Below are positions 25,583-34,209 of a stretch of DNA of 64,000 nucleotides, piece after piece; the first letter of the stretch is position 1; each line of letters starts with the position of its first letter. Location: positions 124,001 through 188,000 of the forward strand of contig NZ_UIDD01000007.1 of the NCBI RefSeq assembly GCF_900497695.1. Reading direction: 5' to 3'. This stretch comes from Pseudomonas wadenswilerensis. Lineage in GTDB: Bacteria; Pseudomonadota; Gammaproteobacteria; Pseudomonadales; Pseudomonadaceae. The notes beneath the pieces were generated by a model, which was given only the letters and a program-made list of their open reading frames with translations, was not told where the DNA came from and ran no database searches. Both the position numbers and the translations under genes were made by a program.

Positions 25583-27146
25583 CGTCCTTTTGCAGCACGT
25601 GCTGGACGGCCCCAACGGCTTGCACCCGGACAAGGCGGCGGTCATCTACGCCGATGAAACCTATACCTATGCGCAGCTTGACGAAGCCAGTGGGCGCCTG
25701 GCCGCCGGCCTGCAGGTCAATGGCCTGCAACGCCAGGAGCGGGTGGTGGTGTGCCTGGGCAACCGGGTAGAAACCGTCTGTGCCTTCTGGGGCGTGCTCA
25801 GGGCTGGCGGGGTGATGGTCAACGTCGGCCTGGAAACGCCGGCCGACAGCCTCGATTACATCATTCGCGATGCCGAAGCCTCGGTGCTGATCACCACCTC
25901 GGAGAAATTCGCCAGCCTGCCCGCCAGCACCGCCGAGCTGAGTTACCTCAAAGCCATCGTGCTGCTCGACGGCGAGGCCGACTCACCCGATACCCTCACG
26001 GTCGAAAGCCTGCTAGGGCAGGGCGCCGGTGTGCCGCTGCCGTGTGGCAACCTCGACCTGGACCTGGCGGCGATCATCTATACCTCCGGCTCCACCGGCG
26101 CGCCCAAGGGCGTGATGCTCACCCACCGCAACATGCTCGCGGCGCTCAATTCGCTGCACACCTACCTGGGTTACCAGGCCAGCGACAATGTGCTGTGCTC
26201 GCTGCCGCTGTCGTTCGACTACGGCCTTTACCAGATGATCATGGCCCTGAGCACCGGTGCCACCCTGGTGCTGGAGAAGGAGTTCACCTGGCCAATCTTC
26301 CTGATCAAGAAGATTCGCCAGTACCAGATCACCGTGATCCCGTTCGTGCCGACCATGCTCATGCTCCTGCACGAGTATGCGCACAAGCGCGAGGCGACCT
26401 TCCCCCAGGTGCGCATGGTGACCAACACCGGCGCGGCATTGAAGCCGACCCACATCGCGCAGATGAAGGGCCTGTTCCCCCAGGCGCTGATCTTCTCGAT
26501 GTACGGCCTGACCGAGTGCAAGCGCTGCACCTACCTGCCACCGGAAGACATCGACGACAAGCCCGGCAGTGTCGGCATCGCCATCCCCAACACCGAACTG
26601 TGGCTGGTGGACGACGAGGGCAGGCGCATCAATCAGCCCCACCAGGTCGGCCAGCTGGTGATTCGCGGCGCCACGGTCATGGCCGGTTACTGGCGCAACC
26701 CCCAGGCCACGGCGCAGAAGCTCAAGCCAGGCCCGTACCCGGGGGAAAGCGTGCTCTACACCGGCGACTATTGCAGCCTCGATCAGGATGGCTACCTGTA
26801 CTTCCAGGGGCGCATGGACCATGTGATCAAGTCGCGCGGGATGAAGGTCAGCCCCAGCGAGGTCGAGAGCTTCCTCTACGCCATCGATGGCGTCGAAGCG
26901 GCGGCTGTGGTCGGTATCGAACATGCATCGGTCGGCGAGGGGCTATGGGCATTCGTGACCTTGGGCCAAGGTGTGACCCTGAGCGTGGAACAGTTGCTCG
27001 AACGTTGCCGACAGGGCCTTGAACCACACAAGGTACCCCTGTCGATCAGCGTTGAAGGCAACTTGCCGCGCACCGCCAACGGCAAGTTCGACCTGCGGCA
27101 ACTGCAGCAGACGGCGCGCGCTGCGCAACTGGCCCTGGCCGGTTGA
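25569..27146 (+). CDS. AMP-dependent ligase (amino-acid/acyl adenylation enzyme)
   Basis: A 525-residue ANL enzyme. The P-loop Tyr-Thr-Ser-Gly-Ser-Thr-Gly-Ala-Pro-Lys-Gly is near residue 170, Tyr-Gly-Leu-Thr-Glu near 310, Tyr-Thr-Gly-Asp near 395, and the catalytic Lys506 in Thr-Ala-Asn-Gly-Lys. ATG 25569 has GAGGT upstream and overlaps the decarboxylase-ACP stop. The overlap implies stoichiometric synthesis and suggests that this enzyme charges the carrier domain of its neighbour, as free-standing adenylation proteins do. The specificity is unknown. It is more like NRPS-type stand-alone ligases than fatty-acid FadD in its neighbourhood, but that is inference. Confidence 0.88.
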   Translation: MKASDVLLQHVLDGPNGLHPDKAAVIYADETYTYAQLDEASGRLAAGLQVNGLQRQERVVVCLGNRVETVCAFWGVLRAGGVMVNVGLETPADSLDYIIRDAEASVLITTSEKFASLPASTAELSYLKAIVLLDGEADSPDTLTVESLLGQGAGVPLPCGNLDLDLAAIIYTSGSTGAPKGVMLTHRNMLAALNSLHTYLGYQASDNVLCSLPLSFDYGLYQMIMALSTGATLVLEKEFTWPIFLIKKIRQYQITVIPFVPTMLMLLHEYAHKREATFPQVRMVTNTGAALKPTHIAQMKGLFPQALIFSMYGLTECKRCTYLPPEDIDDKPGSVGIAIPNTELWLVDDEGRRINQPHQVGQLVIRGATVMAGYWRNPQATAQKLKPGPYPGESVLYTGDYCSLDQDGYLYFQGRMDHVIKSRGMKVSPSEVESFLYAIDGVEAAAVVGIEHASVGEGLWAFVTLGQGVTLSVEQLLERCRQGLEPHKVPLSISVEGNLPRTANGKFDLRQLQQTARAAQLALAG

Positions 27147-27190
27147 GCGGCGCCTTTCATGGGTGATTCAGTCATACAGGATGTACGGAT

Positions 27191-28117
27191 ATGAGTCTGG
27201 GCAACAGAGGTCGCGATCAATCGTTGGACGTCAACGGCAACCATTTCGCCTTGCGCATCTGGGGCAATGAAAGCGGCCACCCGGTGCTCGCCGTGCATGG
27301 CTGGCTGGACAACGCGGCATCGTTCGAGCGGATCGCGCCGCTGCTCGAGGAATGCTTCGTGGTGGCCCCGGACCTGGCCGGCCATGGGCGTTCCGAGCAT
27401 CGCCGCGGTGACAGCGGCTACTACCTGTGGGAGCACGCCGACGACATGAACGCCCTGGTCGAAAGCCTGGGCTGGAAGCGCTTTTCGGTGTTGGGCCACT
27501 CCATGGGTACCGGCGTGGCGTCGATTCTGGCGGCGATGAACAAGTCGATCGATTGCATGGTGTTCATCGATGGAATGGGCGCGCCTTTTACCATCGCCGA
27601 GGAAGACACCGTCGAGCACCTGAAAAAGTCCCAGCGCCTGCTGCGCCTGGCCTTGCGCACCCGCCTGCATGGTTTTTCGGCGCCGCAGACGGCGCAGTTC
27701 GCAAGCCTTGAAGCGGCAATCAGCGAGCGGCGCAACAGCATCGACGGCGCCCTCTGCGCCGAGGGCGCGCGACTGTTGGCCATGCGCGATCTGCTCAGCG
27801 TCGGCGACGGTTACCGCTGGCGCCATGACCCGCGCCTGGTGCTGCCCGAAGCCATGCCACTGACCGAGCGCCAGGCCTGCGATTTCCTGCGCCAGATCAC
27901 ATGCCCGCTGCACCTGCTGCTCGGGCGCCAGGGGCTGTTTGCCGGTACCCCGTTCGATAAACGAAAAAACGCCTTGCCCTGGGCCACCCAGGTGCACTGG
28001 CACGATGGCGGTCATCATTTTCACCTGGAGGAGCCCACCACGGCCTTGATCGAGCAGATCAACGCCGCGCTGCTTCAACGTGAAGCGGGGCCGCGGCAAC
28101 GATTAGTCAATGAGTAA
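27191..28117 (+). CDS. Alpha/beta hydrolase
   Basis: A 308-residue alpha/beta-hydrolase-fold protein. The oxyanion motif His-Gly-Trp-Leu-Asp-Asn lies near residue 36, the nucleophile elbow Gly-His-Ser-Met-Gly near 105, and the catalytic histidine in Gly-Gly-His-His-Phe-His near 278, so the triad is intact. The motifs resemble esterases and serine hydrolases rather than dehalogenases, since the nucleophile is Ser. It follows the AMP ligase by 44 bases and precedes rpe by 12, within the operon. In this context it could be a thioesterase that releases product from the ACP; no sequence feature proves that. Confidence 0.88.
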   Translation: MSLGNRGRDQSLDVNGNHFALRIWGNESGHPVLAVHGWLDNAASFERIAPLLEECFVVAPDLAGHGRSEHRRGDSGYYLWEHADDMNALVESLGWKRFSVLGHSMGTGVASILAAMNKSIDCMVFIDGMGAPFTIAEEDTVEHLKKSQRLLRLALRTRLHGFSAPQTAQFASLEAAISERRNSIDGALCAEGARLLAMRDLLSVGDGYRWRHDPRLVLPEAMPLTERQACDFLRQITCPLHLLLGRQGLFAGTPFDKRKNALPWATQVHWHDGGHHFHLEEPTTALIEQINAALLQREAGPRQRLVNE

Positions 28118-28129
28118 TGGAGTACACCC

Positions 28130-28813
28130 GTGAAAGAGTTCTGGATTGCACCGTCGATTCTGGCAGCCGATTTTGCCCGCCTTGGCGCTGAAGCCGAGCA
28201 GGTACTGGCCGCCGGTGCCGATGTCATCCATATCGATGTGATGGATAACCACTATGTGCCCAACCTGACCATGGGGCCGCAGTTCTGCAAGGCACTGCGC
28301 AGCCACGGGATTACCGCGCCGATCGATGTGCACCTGATGGTCACCCCGGTGGACGCGATGATCCAGGCCTTCGCCGAGGCCGGCGCCGACTACATCTCGA
28401 TCCATCCCGAGGCCACCCTGCATCTGGACCGCTCGCTGCAGCTGATCAAGGACCTGGGGTGCAAGGCGGGCCTGGTGTTCAACCCGGCCAGTACCCTGGA
28501 CGCCGCGAAATACGTGCTCGACAAGCTCGACCTGATCCTGCTGATGTCGGTCAATCCGGGCTTTGGCGGGCAGAAGTTCATCCCTTCGGTATTGCCCAAG
28601 ATTGCCGCAGCGCGCAAGCTGATCGACGACAGTGGCCGGGCGATCCGTCTGGAGGTGGACGGCGGCGTCAACCTAGAAACCATCGGCCAGGTGGCTGCCG
28701 CCGGGGCCGACATGTTCGTCGCCGGAACAGCGATTTTTGCCCAGAGCGATTATCGCGCTACCATCGAGGCCTTGCGCCGCGAGATTGCCCACGCTTTGCC
28801 CAACCGCCACTGA
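28130..28813 (+). CDS. Ribulose-phosphate 3-epimerase (Rpe paralogue)
   Basis: A 227-residue TIM-barrel epimerase that interconverts ribulose-5-phosphate and xylulose-5-phosphate. Key motifs are present: [14 protein letters not shown] with the metal His and [15 protein letters not shown] and Glu-Val-Asp-Gly-Gly-Val-Asn. GTG 28130 has GGAG seven bases upstream. Pseudomonas normally encodes housekeeping rpe next to gph and trpE, so this operon-embedded copy is probably a second one. A dedicated pentose-phosphate precursor, or an altered epimerase substrate, is possible. Confidence 0.92.
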   Translation: MKEFWIAPSILAADFARLGAEAEQVLAAGADVIHIDVMDNHYVPNLTMGPQFCKALRSHGITAPIDVHLMVTPVDAMIQAFAEAGADYISIHPEATLHLDRSLQLIKDLGCKAGLVFNPASTLDAAKYVLDKLDLILLMSVNPGFGGQKFIPSVLPKIAAARKLIDDSGRAIRLEVDGGVNLETIGQVAAAGADMFVAGTAIFAQSDYRATIEALRREIAHALPNRH

Positions 28814-28863
28814 TAGGCGGTCTTTCCAACGATTCTCGCGAATCCAGTACGAGTTACCTGTCC

Positions 28864-29934
28864 TTGCACACTACAACCTTAATCAAGGCCTTGCTGCGTC
28901 AGCCGACAGCGCATACGCCGGTCTGGCTGATGCGCCAGGCCGGGCGCTACCTGCCCGAGTACCGTGAGCTGCGGGCCCGCGCCGGGTCATTCCTGAGCCT
29001 GGCGAAAACCCCGGACTTCGCTACCGAAGCCACCCTGCAACCGTTGCGCCGCTTCAACCTGGACGCGGCAATCGTGTTCTCCGACATCCTCACCGTGCCC
29101 GATGCCATGGGCCTGGGCCTGTACTTCGGCGCGGGCGAAGGCCCGCGTTTTCGTCATCCATTGCGTGACGAGCAGGCCATCAAGCGCCTGCGCGTGCCCG
29201 AGCCCGAAGCACTGGACTACCTGTACCAGACTGTCGCCCAGGCCCGCCGGGCGCTGGACCCCAAGGTGGCGCTGATCGGCTTTGCCGGCAGCCCCTGGAC
29301 CCTGGCCTGTTACATGGTCGAAGGCGGTCCGCCGGGTGATTTCCAATTGATCAAGAAGATGCTCTACCGCCGCCCGGAACTGCTCCAGCGCATACTCCAG
29401 GTCACCAGCCAGGCAGTGGCGAGCAGCCTCAATGCGCAGATCGAGTCCGGCGCACAGGCAGTGATGATCTTCGACACCTGGGGCGGGGCCCTGGCCGATG
29501 GCGCCTACCAGCGTTTTTCGCTGTTCTATCTGCGCGAGGTGCTGGCGCGCCTGCACAAGACCCACCACGGCCAGCGGGTGCCGTCGATCCTCTACACCAA
29601 GGGCGGCAGCCCGTGGCTGGCCGAGATGGCCGACAGCGGCGCCGACGCCCTGAGCCTGGACTGGACCTGCGACCTGGGCATGGCCCGGCAGCTGGTGGGC
29701 AACAGCGTGGCTTTGCAGGGTAATCTCGACCCCAGCGTCTTGCTGGGCGATGAAGCCTGTATCCGCCGTGAAGTGCAGCGTACCTTGCAGGCCTTCGGGC
29801 CGCCGGCCGCGGGCTTTGGCCATGTGTTCAACCTGGGCCACGGGATCTCGCCGGCCACCTCGCCAGAGGCGGTGGCAACGCTGGTGAATGCCGTGCATGA
29901 ATTCAGCCGTGTGCGCGGAGGTGCCTATGCTTGA
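28864..29934 (+). CDS. Uroporphyrinogen decarboxylase (HemE-type), non-ATG start
   Basis: A 356-residue UroD-family TIM barrel removing acetate carboxyls from uroporphyrinogen. Diagnostic motifs are intact: [13 protein letters not shown] near 25, Phe-Ser-Asp-Ile-Leu with the catalytic Asp, Gly-Ser-Pro-Trp-Thr and Leu-Gly-His-Gly-Ile near the end. No ATG exists before the conserved region; TTG 28864 gives the usual family length, with CTG 28858 as the alternative, and no good ribosome-binding site. Its end overlaps the MarR gene by eight bases. Its place in a carrier-protein operon suggests a paralogue of the housekeeping hemE, possibly with a new substrate. Confidence 0.88.
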   Translation: MHTTTLIKALLRQPTAHTPVWLMRQAGRYLPEYRELRARAGSFLSLAKTPDFATEATLQPLRRFNLDAAIVFSDILTVPDAMGLGLYFGAGEGPRFRHPLRDEQAIKRLRVPEPEALDYLYQTVAQARRALDPKVALIGFAGSPWTLACYMVEGGPPGDFQLIKKMLYRRPELLQRILQVTSQAVASSLNAQIESGAQAVMIFDTWGGALADGAYQRFSLFYLREVLARLHKTHHGQRVPSILYTKGGSPWLAEMADSGADALSLDWTCDLGMARQLVGNSVALQGNLDPSVLLGDEACIRREVQRTLQAFGPPAAGFGHVFNLGHGISPATSPEAVATLVNAVHEFSRVRGGAYA

Positions 29935-30355
29935 CCCGACCTTCGACTTCGACCGGATGTTGTGCTTCTCGTTGTACTCGACGGCCAACGCCATGGTCCG
30001 TGACTACGCCGAGCCGCTGAAGAAGCGCGGCGTGACCTACCCGCAACTGCTGGTGATGGCCGGGTTATGGGGCCAGGACGATGTCTCGATCAGCGCCCTG
30101 AGCGAGCTGACGCTGTTCGACCTCGGCACCCTGACGCCGATCGTCAAGCGCCTGGCCGACAACGGCTTCCTCACCGTCTACCTCGACCCCAATGACCGCC
30201 GCCGGCGCAACCTGCTGCTGACCGACAAGGGCCGCGAGCTCAAGGCCGAGGCCGCACAGGTGTTCAGCAACATGGCCTGCAAGATCGACCTGGGCGAGGG
30301 GGAGGTGGAACAGGTGCTGGATGTGTGCCACCGGATCCGGTCGCGGTTGCGCTGA
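29927..30355 (+). CDS. MarR-family regulator, OhrR-like
   Basis: A 142-residue winged-helix regulator. The N-terminal Leu-Cys-Phe-Ser-Leu-Tyr-Ser places Cys13 where OhrR proteins keep their peroxide-sensing cysteine, and Thr-Tyr-Pro-Gln-Leu-Leu-Val-Met and [11 protein letters not shown] follow that subfamily. ATG 29927 has GGAGG six bases upstream and overlaps the hemE-like stop. No ohr gene is adjacent. As last gene of the operon it is the natural autoregulator, perhaps at the palindrome at 23816. It may sense oxidants or a phenolic or pathway metabolite; this is inference. Confidence 0.87.
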   Translation: MLDPTFDFDRMLCFSLYSTANAMVRDYAEPLKKRGVTYPQLLVMAGLWGQDDVSISALSELTLFDLGTLTPIVKRLADNGFLTVYLDPNDRRRRNLLLTDKGRELKAEAAQVFSNMACKIDLGEGEVEQVLDVCHRIRSRLR

Positions 30356-30364
30356 AGCTGGCCT

Positions 30365-30431
30365 CATCGCGGGGCAAGCCCGCTCCCACAGGACCACACA
30401 ACCTCTGTGGGAGCGGGCTTGCCCCGCGATG
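30365..30431. repeat. REP-like inverted-repeat pair (variant)
   Basis: CATCGCGGGGCAAGCCCGCT and its complement flank CCCACAGG/CTGTGGG. The pair lies between the convergent MarR and mobA genes. It is the GC-variant of the REP family elsewhere in the window (GCGGGGCAAGCCCGC for GCTGGCAAGCCAGC). Confidence 0.85.
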
Positions 30432-30432
30432 A

Positions 30433-31008
30433 CTAGTTGCGCAAAAACTCCGGAGTATTGAAATTGCTCAGGCGCGGGTCTCCCTCGGCGCACTCCAGCG
30501 CCCGCACCGGATGCTGGCGCAAGGTGCGCTGCACGCCCCGATCCCCATCAGCCCAGGCCTGCTGAAAATCAGCGCGCAAGGCACGGGGAATCAGGCTGAA
30601 CATCGGCTGCCAGTAACCACCCTGGCGAACCATCGCCGGTTGCTGCTGGTCATTGGCCAGGCTCATCAGCTCGAGTATCAACGCACTGTCGATCAACGGC
30701 GCGTCACAGGCCAGCACCAGCAGCCAGTCATGCCGTGCCACCGCCAGCCCCGCCAATACCCCGGCCAGGGGCCCGGGAAAGTCCGCTTCGGCATCCCCCA
30801 CCAACTGGTCGGCATAGGGCCGGTAGCGGTCCTGGTTGCGGTTGCAGGAAATGATCAGGTCGTCGGTCAGGGGCCGCACCACGGCGTGGATGTGGGCGAT
30901 CAGCGGTTGGCCCTGCCAGTCGAGCAGGCCCTTGTCCTGGCCGCCCATGCGCTGGCCGCGGCCACCGGCAAGGATGAGGATGGAGCAGGGGGGAGGGGCG
31001 GCGGGCAT
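30433..31008 (-). CDS. mobA: Molybdenum cofactor guanylyltransferase MobA
   Basis: A 191-residue nucleotidyltransferase that attaches GMP to molybdopterin, making the MGD cofactor of nitrate reductase and formate dehydrogenase-type enzymes. The GTP-binding Leu-Ala-Gly-Gly-Arg-Gly-Gln-Arg-Met-Gly-Gly-x-Asp-Lys-Gly is at residues 13-28, and the metal-binding Ala-Cys-Asp-Ala-Pro comes after residue 100. The length is normal. It is transcribed after the RND pump genes with a 61-base gap; the two functions are unrelated, so co-transcription may be incidental. Its stop lies just beyond a REP pair. Confidence 0.94.
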   Translation of the reverse strand: MPAAPPPCSILILAGGRGQRMGGQDKGLLDWQGQPLIAHIHAVVRPLTDDLIISCNRNQDRYRPYADQLVGDAEADFPGPLAGVLAGLAVARHDWLLVLACDAPLIDSALILELMSLANDQQQPAMVRQGGYWQPMFSLIPRALRADFQQAWADGDRGVQRTLRQHPVRALECAEGDPRLSNFNTPEFLRN

Positions 31009-31069
31009 GGTCAGGGTTCCTGGCGGTATCAGCCGATCACCTTCCCATGCACGCCGCGGTCTGTCCAGA

Positions 31070-34000
31070 TCAGCTGTCGCTGGCCACTGGCGCAGGCGTC
31101 TGGCCCCTGGCCCGGCGCTTGCCGGTCAGGCGCATCACCACGACAAAGAACACCGGCACGAACACCACCGCCAGGGTGGCGCTGAGCATGCCGCCGATCA
31201 CCCCGGTACCGATTGCCTGCTGGCTGGCCGAGCTGGCACCGCTGGCTATCGCCAGGGGCACCACGCCGAGAATGAACGCCAGCGAGGTCATGACGATCGG
31301 CCGCAAGCGCAAACGCGCGGCCTTCACGGTGGCGTCGACCAGGTCGTGGCCTTCATCGACCAGGCTCTTGGCGAACTCGATGATGAGGATGGCGTTCTTC
31401 GCCGACAGACCGATCAGGGTGATCAGGCCGACCTTGAAGAACACATCATTGGGCATCCCGCGCAGGCTGACCGCAATCACCGCGCCAAGCACGCCCAGCG
31501 GCACCACCAGCAGTACCGAGGTCGGGATCGACCAGCTCTCGTACAGCGCCGCGAGGCACAGGAACACCACCAGCAGCGACAGGCCCATGAGGATCGGCGC
31601 CTGAGCCCCGGACAGGCGCTCCTGCAGCGACAATCCGGTCCATTCCAGGCCCATGCCCTGAGGCAGTTGATCGACCAGGCGCTGGATCTCGTTCATCGCC
31701 TCACCGGAGCTGTGGCCCGGTGCCGGCTCGCCCGACACGGCAATGGCCGGGTAGCCGTTATAGCGGGTCAGTTGCACGGGGCCGGTGATCCACTTGGCCT
31801 GGACGAACGCCGACAGGGGCACCATCTTGCCGTTGCTGTTGCGCACGTGAATCTTCAACAGGTCGTCGACCTGGCTGCGCTGGTCGCCTTCGGCCTGCAC
31901 CACCACGCGCTGCATGCGCCCCTGGTTGGGGAAGTCGTTGACGTAGTTGGAGCCTACCGCGGTGTTGAGCACGTTGCCGATATCGGCAAACGATACGCCC
32001 AGGGCGTTGGCCTGTTTGCGGTCGACTTCCAGCTGCACCTGCGGGCTTTCGGCCAGGGCGCTTTCGCGTACGTTGACCAGCACCGGGCTCTTTTCGGCGG
32101 CGGCGAGCAACTGGTCACGCGCAGCCATCAGGCCGGCGTGGCCGAGGCCACCACGGTCCTGCAGGCGGAACTCGAAACCGCTGGAGGTACCCAGGCCATC
32201 CACCGGCGGTGGCAGCACCGAGTAGGCGATGGCGTCCTTGAGCTGGCTGAAGGCGGCGTTGGCGCGGTCGGCAATGGACTGGGCGCTGTCATCGCTACCG
32301 CGCTCGGACCAGTCCTTGAGGGTGGTGAACGCCAGCGCCGCGTTCTGGCCGTTGCCAGAGAAGCTGAAACCGAGAATCAGGGTGCTGTTGCCGACGCCAG
32401 GTTCCGTAGCGTTATGCGCCTCGATCTGCGCTGCCACCTGTTCGGTGCGGGCACGGCTGGCCCCCGGCGGCAGCTGGATGTCGGTAATGGTGTAACCCTG
32501 GTCTTCGGTGGGCAGGAACGAGGAGGGCAGTTGGCTGAAGCCGTACACCAGCCCGGCTACCAGCACCACGTACACCAGCAGATAGCGGCCGCTGCGCTTG
32601 AGCGCCTGGATGACCCAGCGCTGGTAGCCATTGGTCAGGCTTTCGAAGCGGCGGTTGAACCAGCCGAAGAAGCCGGTTTTCTCGTGGTGCGAGCCCTTGG
32701 CGATCGGCTTGAGCAGGGTCGCGCACAGGGCCGGGGTCAGGCTCAGGGCGAGGAACGCCGAGAACAGGATCGACACCGCCATCGACACCGAGAACTGCTG
32801 GTAGATCACCCCCACCGAGCCTTTCATGAAGGCCATCGGCAGGAACACCGCCACCAGCACCAGGGTGATGCCGACGATGGCGCCGCTGATCTGGCTCATG
32901 GCCTTTTTCGTCGCCTCGCGCGGCGCCAGGCCTTCCTCGCTCATGATCCGCTCGACGTTCTCCACCACGACGATGGCGTCGTCGACCAGGATACCGATGG
33001 CCAGGACCATGCCGAACAGGGTCAGCACGTTGACCGAGAAGCCCAGCGAGAGCATCACCGCGAAGGTCCCCATCAGCGCCACCGGCACCACCAGGGTCGG
33101 GATCAGGGTGTAGCGGATGTTCTGCAGGAACAGGAACATCACCGCGAACACCAGGGCCATGGCTTCGAGCAGGGTGGTGATGACCTGCTGGATCGAGACC
33201 TTGACGAACGGCGAGGTGTCGTAGGGGATGTCGAACTTGGCCCCCGGCGGCAGGTAGCGCGACAGCTCGTTGAGCTTGGCTTGCACCAGGGTCGCGGTTT
33301 CCATGGCGTTGGCACCGGGCGACAGCTGCACGCTGAAGGCGCTGGTCGGCTTGCCGTTGAGGCGGGTGCCGTACTGGTATTCCTGGCTGCCGATCTCGAC
33401 CCGGGCGACATCGCCGATGGTCACGGTCGAGCCATCCGGGTTGGCGCGCAGGACGATGTCCTTGAACTCCTGCACGGTGCTCAACTGGCCCTTGATCACC
33501 ACGTTGGCGGTGATTTCCTGAGTGCCGGTACCCGGCAGATCGCCAATGCTGCCTGGCGCCACCTGGGCGTTCTGCGCCGCGATCGCGTCGTTGACGTCAT
33601 CCGGGGTCAGGTTGAAGCCAATCAGCTTGGCCGGGTCGATCCAGATGCGCATGGCCCGTTCCGAACCATACAGCTGCGCCTTGCCGACACCCTTGAGGCG
33701 GCGGATCTCGTTCATCACGTTCCGGGCGAGAAAGTCGCTCAGGGTCACTTCGTCGAGGCTGCCGTCCATGGCGGTGAGGGTCACCATCAGCAGGAAGCCG
33801 GTGGAGACTTTCTCCACCTGCAGGCCTTGCTGGGTGACCGGGCGCGGCAGGCGCGACTCGACCACTTTCAGGCGGTTCTGCACGTCGACCTGGGCCAGGT
33901 CCGGGTTGGTGCCCGGCTCGAAGGTGGCGGTGATGGTGGCGCTGCCCAGGCTGCTTTGCGAGCTGAAGTAGAGCAGGTTGTCGGCACCGTTGAGCTCTTC

Positions 34001-34198
34001 CTCGATCAGGCTGACCACGCTGTCGTCGATGGTCTGCGCCGAGGCGCCCGGGTACACGGCGTAGATTTCCACCTGCGGCGGCGCCACGTCGGGGTACTGG
34101 GCCACCGGCAACTGCGGGATGGCCAGGGCGCCGGCAAGCAGGATGAACAAGGCGACCACCCAGGCGAAGACCGGGCGGTCAATGAAAAACTGCGGCAT
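31070..34198 (-). CDS. RND (HAE1) multidrug efflux permease
   Basis: A 1042-residue inner-membrane proton antiporter with the two-fold repeat of twelve helices and two large periplasmic loops. The opening Met-Pro-Gln-Phe-Phe-Ile-Asp-Arg-Pro-Val-Phe-Ala-Trp is the HAE1 signature. The paired Asp of the proton relay is in Gly-Ile-Leu-Val-Asp-Asp-Ala-Ile-Val-Val-Val-Glu-Asn near residue 405. It is encoded 11 bases after the membrane-fusion protein. No outer-membrane channel gene follows, so it must borrow one such as an OprM/TtgC-type protein. The divergent two-component system is the likely controller. Closest named pump cannot be settled by eye. Confidence 0.94.
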   Translation of the reverse strand: MPQFFIDRPVFAWVVALFILLAGALAIPQLPVAQYPDVAPPQVEIYAVYPGASAQTIDDSVVSLIEEELNGADNLLYFSSQSSLGSATITATFEPGTNPDLAQVDVQNRLKVVESRLPRPVTQQGLQVEKVSTGFLLMVTLTAMDGSLDEVTLSDFLARNVMNEIRRLKGVGKAQLYGSERAMRIWIDPAKLIGFNLTPDDVNDAIAAQNAQVAPGSIGDLPGTGTQEITANVVIKGQLSTVQEFKDIVLRANPDGSTVTIGDVARVEIGSQEYQYGTRLNGKPTSAFSVQLSPGANAMETATLVQAKLNELSRYLPPGAKFDIPYDTSPFVKVSIQQVITTLLEAMALVFAVMFLFLQNIRYTLIPTLVVPVALMGTFAVMLSLGFSVNVLTLFGMVLAIGILVDDAIVVVENVERIMSEEGLAPREATKKAMSQISGAIVGITLVLVAVFLPMAFMKGSVGVIYQQFSVSMAVSILFSAFLALSLTPALCATLLKPIAKGSHHEKTGFFGWFNRRFESLTNGYQRWVIQALKRSGRYLLVYVVLVAGLVYGFSQLPSSFLPTEDQGYTITDIQLPPGASRARTEQVAAQIEAHNATEPGVGNSTLILGFSFSGNGQNAALAFTTLKDWSERGSDDSAQSIADRANAAFSQLKDAIAYSVLPPPVDGLGTSSGFEFRLQDRGGLGHAGLMAARDQLLAAAEKSPVLVNVRESALAESPQVQLEVDRKQANALGVSFADIGNVLNTAVGSNYVNDFPNQGRMQRVVVQAEGDQRSQVDDLLKIHVRNSNGKMVPLSAFVQAKWITGPVQLTRYNGYPAIAVSGEPAPGHSSGEAMNEIQRLVDQLPQGMGLEWTGLSLQERLSGAQAPILMGLSLLVVFLCLAALYESWSIPTSVLLVVPLGVLGAVIAVSLRGMPNDVFFKVGLITLIGLSAKNAILIIEFAKSLVDEGHDLVDATVKAARLRLRPIVMTSLAFILGVVPLAIASGASSASQQAIGTGVIGGMLSATLAVVFVPVFFVVVMRLTGKRRARGQTPAPVASDS

Positions 34199-34209
34199 GA
34201 ATCAGGCCC

